A DNA stretch of 64,000 nucleotides from Halomicrobium salinisoli. Its GTDB lineage: Archaea > Halobacteriota > Halobacteria > Halobacteriales > Haloarculaceae. Every line of letters starts with the position of its first letter. Position 1 is the stretch's first letter. The notes under the pieces were generated by a model. It was not told the origin of the DNA and did not search any database. It was given only the letters and a program-made list of their open reading frames with translations. The position numbers and the translations under genes were made by a program. The DNA is taken from positions 744,001 to 808,000 of the forward strand of contig NZ_CP084463.1 in the NCBI RefSeq assembly GCF_020405185.1. Reading direction: 5' to 3'. Of this stretch, positions 53,848 to 61,288 are shown piece by piece.

Positions 53848-54138
53848 ATGTGCGGCAACCGCGTCGAGGAGCTCGAAGCGCGCGTCAAGGAACTCGAAGC
53901 CTCCATCGAGGGGCTGACCGACGAACTCGTCGAGTGCAAGGTCCGCCTCCGCGAGATGGAGGACGCCGTCGACGAGGACCTCGGGTTCGAGAGCGGCGCC
54001 GACGACACCGACGAGGACGCCGGCTCTGACATCGTCGAGCCCTCGCCGTCGGAAGCCGAAGGGTCTAAGCCGGCAGGAACCCAGGAAGGAGACGACACGG
54101 AGGAGAGCGACGCCGACGACGACATCATCGTCGCGTAG
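53848..54138 (+). CDS. Small coiled-coil protein preceding smc
   Basis: This 96-aa protein has an N-terminal heptad-rich coiled coil (RVEELEARVKELEASIEGLT, then DELVECKVRLREMEDAV) and a very acidic low-complexity tail ending DDDIIVA. It lies 21 nt upstream of smc and is probably co-transcribed with smc and scpA, so a role in chromosome organisation is plausible. A box GGGTTAAGTG (about 53816) precedes it. The same C-terminal DDDI-x-VA tail occurs in the PhzF protein. Confidence 0.75.
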   Translation: MCGNRVEELEARVKELEASIEGLTDELVECKVRLREMEDAVDEDLGFESGADDTDEDAGSDIVEPSPSEAEGSKPAGTQEGDDTEESDADDDIIVA

Positions 54139-54159
54139 CGCTCCCTCCACGAGCGCCCC

Positions 54160-57100
54160 ATGCACATCAAAGAGCTCGTCCTCGACAACTTCAAGAGCTT
54201 CGGCCGGAAGACCCGCATCCCCTTCTACGAGGACTTCACCGTGGTCACCGGGCCGAACGGGTCGGGGAAGTCGAACATCATCGACTCGGTGCTCTTCGCG
54301 CTGGGGCTCGCTCGCACCTCGGGCATCCGCGCAGAGAAGCTCACGGACCTCATCTACAACCCCGGCCACGCCGACGAGGAGACCGACGTGGGCGGCGAGC
54401 GTGAGGCCGTCGTCGAGGTGATCCTCGACAACGCCGACCGGACCCTCGAGCGGTCGCAGGTCGTCAACGCCGCCGGCAGCGAGGACGTCGGCGACGTCGA
54501 CGAGATCTCCATCCGCCGCCGGGTCAAACAGACCGAGGACAACTACTACTCCTACTACTACATCAACGGCCGCTCGGTCAACCTCTCTGACATCCAGGAC
54601 CTGCTGGCCCAGGCCGGCGTCACGCCGGAGGGGTACAACGTCGTCATGCAGGGCGACGTGACCGAGATCATCAACATGACGCCCGGCGCCCGCAGGGAGA
54701 TCATCGACGAGATCGCCGGGGTCGCGCAGTTCGACGCCAAGAAGGCCGACGCCTTCGACGAACTGGAGGTCGTCCAGGAGCGCATCGACGAGGCGGAGCT
54801 GCGCATCGAGGAGAAGCAGACCCGCCTCGATCAGCTGGAGGACGAGCGCGAGACCGCCCTCGAGTACCAGGAGCTACGCGAGCAGAAAGAGGAGTACGAG
54901 GGCTACCGCAAGGCGGCCGAACTCGAGGACAAGCGCGAGGAGCGCGACGAGGTGCAGGCCGAGATCGACGACCTCGAGGACGAGCTCGAGGAGCTACAGG
55001 TCGAACTCGACGAGCGCCAGGGCAAGGTCGTCCGCCTCGAGGAGGACCTGGAGGACCTCAACGCCGAGATCGAACGGAAGGGCGAGGACGAGCAGCTCGC
55101 CATCAAACGGGAGATCGAGGAGATCAAAGGCGAGATCAGCCGGCTCGAGGACAAGGTCGAGGCGGCCGAGGAGAAGGTCGAGGACGCCGAGAACGAGCGC
55201 CGGCAGGCGTTCGTTCAGGTCGACCGCAAGCAGGAGACCATCGACGACCTCGAGTCCGACATCCGCGAGACCAAGGTCGAGAAGTCCAACGTCAGGGCCG
55301 AGATCCAGGGCAAGGAGGCCGACCTGGCGGAGGTCCAGGAGCGCATCGACGAGGTCGGCGAGGAGTTCGAGGAGGTCAAAGAGGAGCTCGAGGACAAGCG
55401 CGAGCGCCTCGAGACGCTCAAATCGGAGAAGAACGACCTCCAGCGCGAGCAGGACCGCCTGCTCGACGAGGCCCGACGGCGCTCCAACGAGCAGCGCGAG
55501 AAGCGCGAGGCCATCGAGGAGGCCGAGGCCGAGATCCCCGAGCTTGAGGCCGAGATCGACGACCTCGAGGTCGAACTCGAGAAGGCGAAGAAGAACAAGG
55601 CGACGATCACCGACGTCGTCGAGGACCTCAAGGAGGAGAAGCGGGAGCTGCAGGCCGAGATCGACGACCTGGAGGACGAGATCTCGGGCCTCCAGCAGGA
55701 GTACGCCGAGCTGGAAGCGAAGGCCGGCCAGGACGGCGACTCCTCCTACGGCCGCGCGGTGACGACCGTCCTCAACGCGGACATGGAGGGCGTCCACGGC
55801 ACCGTCGGGCAGCTGGGCGCCGTCGACGCCGAGTACGCCACCGCCGCGGAGACGGCCGCGGGCGGTCGGCTGGCCCACGTCGTCGTCGACGACGACAACG
55901 TCGGCCAGCAGGGCATCGAGTACCTGAAGTCGCGCAACGCCGGCCGCGCCACGTTCCTGCCGATCACGGAGATGCACCAGCGGTCGCTGCCGTCGCTGCC
56001 GGGCCACGAGGGCGTGATCGACTTCGCGTACAACCTCGTGGACTTCGACTCGGAGTACGCGGGCGTGTTCGCGTACGTCCTCGGCGACACCGTCGTCGTC
56101 GAGGACATGGGCACCGCCAGAGACCTGATGGGCGACTGCCGGATGGTGACGCTGGACGGCGACCTCGTCGAGAAGTCCGGCGCCATGACCGGCGGGTCCT
56201 CCTCCGGGACGCGCTACTCCTTCTCCGGCGGCCAGGGCAAGCTCGAGCGCGTGGCACAGCGGATCAACGACCTGGAGGACGAGCGCGCCGACCTCCGCGA
56301 GGAGCTCCGCGACGTCGAGGAGCGCCTCGATGACGCCCGCGACCGCCAGACCGACGCCGCCGATCAGGTCCGCGAGATCCAGAGCGCGATGGGCCGCAAG
56401 CGGTCGGCCATCGAGGACGCCGAAGAGAAGGTCGAGCGCCTCGAAGAGGAACTCGAGGAGATCGAGGCCGAGCGCGAGGAGGTCTCCGACGAGATGGACG
56501 AGCTGGAGGCCGAGATCTCGGCGAAGGACGAGGAGATCGACGCGCTGCAGGACGACATCGACGAGCTGGAGGCCGAGGTCTCCGACTCCGAGCTGCCCGA
56601 CCTGACCGATCAGGCGGACGCGCTGAAGGCCGAGATCGACGAGCTGGAGGACCGCGAGGACGACCTCGACGCCGACCTCAACGAACTGCAACTGGAGAAG
56701 CAGTACGCCGAGGAGGCCATCGAGGAGCTTCACGAGGAGATCGAGGCCGCGCAGGACCGCAAGGCCGAGGCCCAGGAGCAGATGGCCGACCTCGAGGACG
56801 AGATCGAGGCCCAGCGGGAGCGGAAGGAAGCGAAGGAGGCGGAGGTCGCCGAACTCGAAGAGGAGCTGGCCGACCTCAAGAGCGAGCGCGAGGACCTCCG
56901 CGAGGAGCTGAAGGGAGCGAAGGAGCGCCGCGACGAGCAGCAGTCGGCGGTCGACGAGGTCGAGCGCGACCTCGACGACTGCCGCGAGGAGTACGAACGG
57001 CTCGACTGGGAGATCGACGAGCTGGAGGCCGAGGTCGGCGACTACGACCCCGAGGAGATCCCGGACCACCACGAGGTCGAGTCCGAGATCGGTCGCCTCG

Positions 57101-57744
57101 AGTCCGAGATGGAGCAGCTCGAACCCGTGAACATGCGGGCCATCGACGAGTACGACGCCGTGGCCGACGACCTCGCCGACCTTGAGGACAAGAAGGCCAC
57201 CCTGGAGGAGGAGGCCGACGGCATCCGCGACCGGATCGACAGCTACGAGCAGCGGAAGAAGGACACCTTCATGGAGGCCTACGAGGCCATCGACGCCCAC
57301 TTCCAGGACATCTTCGAGCGCCTCTCGGACGGCTCCGGCTACCTCCACCTGGAGAACGAGGACGACCCCTTCGACGGCGGGCTGACGATGAAGGCCCAGC
57401 CAGGCGACAAGCCGATCCAGCGGCTCGACGCCATGTCCGGCGGGGAGAAGTCCCTGACGGCCCTGGCCTTCATCTTCGCCATCCAGCGGCACAACCCGGC
57501 CCCGTTCTACGCGCTGGACGAGGTCGACGCCTTCCTCGACGCGGCCAACGCCGAACTGGTCGGCGAGATGGTCGACGAACTCGCCGGCGAGGCCCAGTTC
57601 GTCGTCGTCTCCCACCGCTCGGCCATGCTGGACCGCTCCGAGCGGGCCATCGGCGTCACCATGCAGGGCGACAACGTCTCCGCGGTCACCGGGATCGACC
57701 TCTCCGGCGATTCGGGCGACGCGGAGGTGGCCGCTGATGACTAG
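54160..57744 (+). CDS. smc: Chromosome segregation protein SMC
   Basis: This 1194-aa SMC ATPase organises and compacts chromosomal DNA. The N-terminal head has Walker A GPNGSGKSN (31-39). Two long Glu/Lys/Arg-rich coiled-coil arms flank a hinge (about 525-690: YGRAVTTVLNADMEGVHGTV ... TLDGDLVEKSGAMTGG). The C-terminal head holds the ABC signature MSGGEKSLTALAF (about 1092) and Walker B/D-loop FYALDEVDAFLDAAN (about 1116). The length is normal. It overlaps scpA by 8 nt, so the two are translationally coupled. Confidence 0.97.
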   Translation: MHIKELVLDNFKSFGRKTRIPFYEDFTVVTGPNGSGKSNIIDSVLFALGLARTSGIRAEKLTDLIYNPGHADEETDVGGEREAVVEVILDNADRTLERSQVVNAAGSEDVGDVDEISIRRRVKQTEDNYYSYYYINGRSVNLSDIQDLLAQAGVTPEGYNVVMQGDVTEIINMTPGARREIIDEIAGVAQFDAKKADAFDELEVVQERIDEAELRIEEKQTRLDQLEDERETALEYQELREQKEEYEGYRKAAELEDKREERDEVQAEIDDLEDELEELQVELDERQGKVVRLEEDLEDLNAEIERKGEDEQLAIKREIEEIKGEISRLEDKVEAAEEKVEDAENERRQAFVQVDRKQETIDDLESDIRETKVEKSNVRAEIQGKEADLAEVQERIDEVGEEFEEVKEELEDKRERLETLKSEKNDLQREQDRLLDEARRRSNEQREKREAIEEAEAEIPELEAEIDDLEVELEKAKKNKATITDVVEDLKEEKRELQAEIDDLEDEISGLQQEYAELEAKAGQDGDSSYGRAVTTVLNADMEGVHGTVGQLGAVDAEYATAAETAAGGRLAHVVVDDDNVGQQGIEYLKSRNAGRATFLPITEMHQRSLPSLPGHEGVIDFAYNLVDFDSEYAGVFAYVLGDTVVVEDMGTARDLMGDCRMVTLDGDLVEKSGAMTGGSSSGTRYSFSGGQGKLERVAQRINDLEDERADLREELRDVEERLDDARDRQTDAADQVREIQSAMGRKRSAIEDAEEKVERLEEELEEIEAEREEVSDEMDELEAEISAKDEEIDALQDDIDELEAEVSDSELPDLTDQADALKAEIDELEDREDDLDADLNELQLEKQYAEEAIEELHEEIEAAQDRKAEAQEQMADLEDEIEAQRERKEAKEAEVAELEEELADLKSEREDLREELKGAKERRDEQQSAVDEVERDLDDCREEYERLDWEIDELEAEVGDYDPEEIPDHHEVESEIGRLESEMEQLEPVNMRAIDEYDAVADDLADLEDKKATLEEEADGIRDRIDSYEQRKKDTFMEAYEAIDAHFQDIFERLSDGSGYLHLENEDDPFDGGLTMKAQPGDKPIQRLDAMSGGEKSLTALAFIFAIQRHNPAPFYALDEVDAFLDAANAELVGEMVDELAGEAQFVVVSHRSAMLDRSERAIGVTMQGDNVSAVTGIDLSGDSGDAEVAADD

Positions 57745-58813
57745 CGAGGGGTCCGGCGAACGGAGTGAGCCGGAGCCCTCGGAAACGCGAGCGGGGAGCG
57801 AAGCGACCCGCGAGCGGGACGAGGACAATGCCGACGACATTCCTCTGAACATCGCAGGCCACGAGGACAGGGACCCGCCGGGCGAATCCGACACCGGCGA
57901 CCTGTTCGGTGGCGACGACGCTTCGTCCGACTCCAGTTCCAACGCCGACTCGAGCGGTCCCTCTGAGAACGGCGAGACGCCCGCAGACGTCGCAGCCGCT
58001 GAGGCTCCCGACGACGCGGGCGACGGCGACGACGAGGAGGTCGAGCCCGTCGAGGTCCTCGTCCAGCTGGCGGAGGAGGGCGAGATCGACCCGTGGGACA
58101 TCGACGTGGTGCAGGTCACCGACAAGTTCCTCGAGATCATCGACGAGTCGGACCTCCAGACGTCCGGCCGGGCGCTGTTCTACGCGTCGGTGCTGATCCG
58201 GATGAAGAGCGACGCGATGCTCGGCGAGGACGAGGAGGAAGAGGAGCCCGAGGAGCCCTGGGAGGCGGCGATGCGGGGCGAGGAGTCGCTGGACCAGCCC
58301 GACCCCTTCGCCGCGCTCGACCGGGAGATGGACCGGCGGCTGGAGCGCAAGCGCGCCCGCGGGATGCCCCAGACGCTGGACGAACTGGTCCACGACCTCC
58401 GGGAGGCCGAGCGGGACTCCTGGTGGAAGGAGTCCCGGAGCTACGACACCAGCGACTCCCCTTCGGGCTTCCGGCGGGGGACCCAGGAGCTGGACTACCG
58501 CGGGGCCGACGACCTGCGGATGGACGACGAGCCGACGGCCGACGAGGTGACGGCCAACACCCACGGCGAGGACATGGACGCCATCGTCGACGACGTCATG
58601 GCGGCGGTCCGCGAGCAGTTCGACGCCGGCCGCGAGGAGGTCCTGTACCGTGAGGTCGAGGAGGTCGGCGGCTCCCGCGTCGAGACGTTCCTCGGCCTGC
58701 TCTTCCTGGCCCACCGCGGCCGCGTCGAACTCCGCCAGGACGACCTGTTCGGCGACCTGTGGATCCGCGACCCCGACGCGGCGACGGGCTCCGACGAGGC
58801 CGTGGCGGACTGA
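57737..58813 (+). CDS. scpA: Segregation and condensation protein A with long N-terminal extension
   Basis: This 358-aa kleisin bridges SMC heads. The conserved ScpA part runs from EVEPVEVLVQLAEEGEIDPW (about 96) to the C-terminal winged helix RVETFLGLLFLAHRGRVELR. ASVLIRMKSDAML is also typical. The first 95 residues are acidic/Ser-rich low-complexity. Residues 17-27 are encoded by a copy of the dispersed intergenic repeat (57786-57815 matches 12760-12789 on the opposite strand at 29 of 30 bases). ATG 57737 lies in the smc 3' end. ScpB is not visible here. Confidence 0.92.
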   Translation: MTSEGSGERSEPEPSETRAGSEATRERDEDNADDIPLNIAGHEDRDPPGESDTGDLFGGDDASSDSSSNADSSGPSENGETPADVAAAEAPDDAGDGDDEEVEPVEVLVQLAEEGEIDPWDIDVVQVTDKFLEIIDESDLQTSGRALFYASVLIRMKSDAMLGEDEEEEEPEEPWEAAMRGEESLDQPDPFAALDREMDRRLERKRARGMPQTLDELVHDLREAERDSWWKESRSYDTSDSPSGFRRGTQELDYRGADDLRMDDEPTADEVTANTHGEDMDAIVDDVMAAVREQFDAGREEVLYREVEEVGGSRVETFLGLLFLAHRGRVELRQDDLFGDLWIRDPDAATGSDEAVAD

Positions 58814-58929
58814 CGCGTTCGGTTGCGCTCCGACAGCGGCTTCTGCGGGTGGTATCGGCCGCACAGCGGCGCTACCGGGCAGAGAGACGGTAGATTGGCC
58901 CACTCACTGGACGCACTCCCGCGAAACCA

Positions 58930-58937
58930 TTATTATC
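58930..58937 (+). promoter_or_regulatory. TATA-like box of the 38-aa gene
   Basis: TTATTATC sits 26 nt before ATG 58963 in otherwise G+C-rich DNA. It supports both the reality of the small gene and that start. Confidence 0.45.
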
Positions 58938-58962
58938 TTTCATGATGTATGTTCCGACAGGC

Positions 58963-59079
58963 ATGACTCCGACAAAGTTCCGGGAGCGCCTCGAGGAACG
59001 GCGTGACCGGGTCGACACGGAGCAGTTCCTGGAGGCGCTCCAGTACGTCCGCGACGACGGCCGCAGTCGCCGTCGCTGA
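58963..59079 (+). CDS. 38-aa basic micro-protein
   Basis: The ORF reads MTPTKFRERLEERRDRVDTE and ends QFLEALQYVRDDGRSRRR. It is strongly charged and helical in pattern, with a basic C-terminus, and may bind nucleic acid or a larger partner. The TATA-like box at 58930-58937 supports it; an in-frame ATG seven codons upstream (58942) is possible but lies too close to the box. No family is recognised. It lies between scpA and the convergent AEC transporter. Confidence 0.55.
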   Translation: MTPTKFRERLEERRDRVDTEQFLEALQYVRDDGRSRRR

Positions 59080-59133
59080 CCGTCGGCGGAGCGCGGACGG
59101 GGCGAGTCGGGGGCGGCCGCCGAGTACGATCTT

Positions 59134-60102
59134 CTAGAGGACGGCTCCGGACTGGAGGACGGCGACCAGCGCCGTCACCGTGACGACGCTGGCGACGGTC
59201 GTCACGAGCACGGTCGCGCTGACGAACGCGCTCGGGTCGAGACCGTCGCCCTCGCCGACGCTACTGAAGGCGCCGACGAGGATGATGGGGGTCACGCCGG
59301 TGGGCGTCCCCAGCAGGAGGACGACCACGCGCGCGACGGTCTGGTTCTCGAAGCCGATCAGGGCCGCCGTTCCCAGCGTCACGGCCAGCGCGACGGCGGG
59401 GGCGACCAGCAGTCGCATGACCGACGCGCCGGCGACGGGCCGGAGGGCGTCGCTCACGTCGGCGTTGGCCAGTTGAATCCCGAGGATGAGCAGCATGATC
59501 GGGATGGAGGCGTTGCCCAGCAGCTCCAGCGTCGACATCAGCGTCCCCTCCTCCGGTGGGACGAGGCCGAGCCAGCGGGCCGCCAGCGCGACGACGACGG
59601 CGTACACCAGCGGGACGCTGAACACGCGGCGCATGCTCGACAGCGCGTCGCCCTCGCCGCCCCGCGCGGCGACGTAGATCCCGAGCGTGTACAGCAAGAC
59701 GCCCTGCAGCGCCGTGACGAGGACGGCCGTGCTCCGGCCCTCCGGGCCGAAGGCGAAGTCGGCCAGCGGGATGCCGTAGTTGCCGGTGTTCGGGAAGATA
59801 GTCACGAGGACGAACGCGCCCAGCAGCGGCTCGGAGCGCCCGGAGAGGCGACCGAACCCCTCCGAGACGGCGAGCATCGCGAGCGTGAACGCGCCGACGA
59901 CGGCGACGACCCTGACGATGGTCCCGCCGCCCAGCGCCGACGTGGTCAGGCTGTGGACGACCAGCGCCGGCGCGAGGACGTACACCGTGACCGTGTTCAG
60001 CGCGTCCGCCTCGACATCGGTGATCCGCGCGAGGGCGTAGCCCGTCGCGGCCATCGCGACCACCGGGAGAATCGCCGTGGCGAAGATGCTCAGCAGCGAC
60101 AC
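59134..60102 (-). CDS. AEC family transporter (auxin efflux carrier-like)
   Basis: This integral membrane protein of about 322 aa has ten predicted helices in two repeats. Typical segments are SIFATAILPVVAMAATGYAL, VTIFPNTGNYGIPLADFAFG and ASIPIMLLILGIQLANADVS. AEC proteins export small organic acids or amino-acid-like compounds; the substrate is unknown. GTG 60102 is chosen from a TTGTATCCC box on the minus strand (about 60128); ATG 60150 would add 16 residues. Confidence 0.9.
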   Translation of the reverse strand: MSLLSIFATAILPVVAMAATGYALARITDVEADALNTVTVYVLAPALVVHSLTTSALGGGTIVRVVAVVGAFTLAMLAVSEGFGRLSGRSEPLLGAFVLVTIFPNTGNYGIPLADFAFGPEGRSTAVLVTALQGVLLYTLGIYVAARGGEGDALSSMRRVFSVPLVYAVVVALAARWLGLVPPEEGTLMSTLELLGNASIPIMLLILGIQLANADVSDALRPVAGASVMRLLVAPAVALAVTLGTAALIGFENQTVARVVVLLLGTPTGVTPIILVGAFSSVGEGDGLDPSAFVSATVLVTTVASVVTVTALVAVLQSGAVL

Positions 60103-60258
60103 GGCGGGGTCTGAGCGCGCCCGGGATACAACGCTTCCGAAACGCCCCACTGCGTGTCACTGCGACGTGTCGTCGGCGACGAAGGTCCCGTGCCGCGCCG
60201 GCGCGGCGGATGGACTGACCGGGAAAGCGTTTTCCCCGGAGTGACCGAACGGGCGGGC

Positions 60259-61164
60259 ATGGAGACACGACGGGCGCTGCTGGTGGACGCCTTCGCCGAC
60301 GAGCCGCTCTCGGGCAACCCCGCCGGCGTGGTTCCCGACGCGGCCGGGCTGACCGAGGACCAGATGCGCGCGGTCGCGAGCGAACTGGGCGCCAGCGAGA
60401 CGGCGTTCGTCCGGCCGGGCGACGGGGACGAGAGCCGGGCGGTCCGCTACTTCACCCCCGAGGAGGAGGTGGACCTCTGCGGCCACGCGACGATCGCGAC
60501 CTACGCCGCCCTCTCCGAGCGCGGCGCGATCGACCCCGGGGAGCACACCGCGCAGACGGCCGCGGGCGACCTGACGGTCGAGGTCGGCGAGGACGGCCAG
60601 ATCTGGATGGAGCAGGCCGCGGCGGAGGTCGAGGCCGTCGACCTCGACCACACCGACGCCGCGGACGCGCTGGGGATCGACGTGGCGGCGCTGCGCGACG
60701 TCGGCGCCGACCTCCCGCTGGCCCGTGCGTCGACGGGCTTTCCCCTCCTGCTGGTGCCGGTCAACTACTTCGAGCACCTCAGGGACGCCGACCCCGACCT
60801 GCGGGCGATCGAGAACCTCTGCGAGCGGGCCGACGTGAGGGGGCTGTACGCCTTCACCTTCGACGCCCTCGACCGCGAGTCGACGCTGCACGCCCGGATG
60901 TTCGCGCCGCTGGCGGGCGTCCCGGAGGACCCGGTCACGGGGACGGGCGCGGGCGCCTGCGGGGCCTACCTCCGGCGCCACGGCGCGCTCGACGGCGAGT
61001 TCGACGAGATCGTCGTCGAGCAGGGCCACCTGCTGGACCGCCCGGGGACCGTCCGCGTCGAGACCGACGGGCGCGACGTGCGCGTCGGCGGCCGCGCGGT
61101 CACCGCGATGGAGGGAGAGATCACCGTCCCGGACGAGGACGACGACGACATCGTCGTCGCGTGA
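60259..61164 (+). CDS. PhzF family isomerase-like protein
   Basis: This 301-aa protein has the PhzF fold: LLVDAFADEPLSGNPAGVVP, VRYFTPEEEVDLCGHATIAT (with the conserved catalytic-region Glu/Cys-Gly-His) and EDPVTGTGAGACGAYL. In phenazine makers the enzyme isomerises DHHA; in other microbes the substrate is unknown. The tail is acidic and ends DDDIVVA. A 9-bp hairpin (CGACGACGA, 61140-61148; TCGTCGTCG, 61151-61159) coincides with the last codons. A TATA-like GCGTTTTCC precedes ATG 60259. Confidence 0.92.
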   Translation: METRRALLVDAFADEPLSGNPAGVVPDAAGLTEDQMRAVASELGASETAFVRPGDGDESRAVRYFTPEEEVDLCGHATIATYAALSERGAIDPGEHTAQTAAGDLTVEVGEDGQIWMEQAAAEVEAVDLDHTDAADALGIDVAALRDVGADLPLARASTGFPLLLVPVNYFEHLRDADPDLRAIENLCERADVRGLYAFTFDALDRESTLHARMFAPLAGVPEDPVTGTGAGACGAYLRRHGALDGEFDEIVVEQGHLLDRPGTVRVETDGRDVRVGGRAVTAMEGEITVPDEDDDDIVVA

Positions 61165-61288
61165 CGGTCGACGGGCGTCCAGTTTTCGCCGTTCGTTTCG
61201 GGAACTACTACTCGATTCCGAGTTACTCCCCACCCGAACGTGCCGGAACCGACACGGGGATGCTCTCAGTGCTAGAACGTCGGGGTGC

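Noticed and set aside
54994..58140. A 1048-aa open frame on the minus strand across smc and scpA
   Set aside because: It is the antisense shadow of two clearly real genes. Its Leu/Val/Asp-rich composition is the usual result of reading G+C-rich coding DNA backwards.
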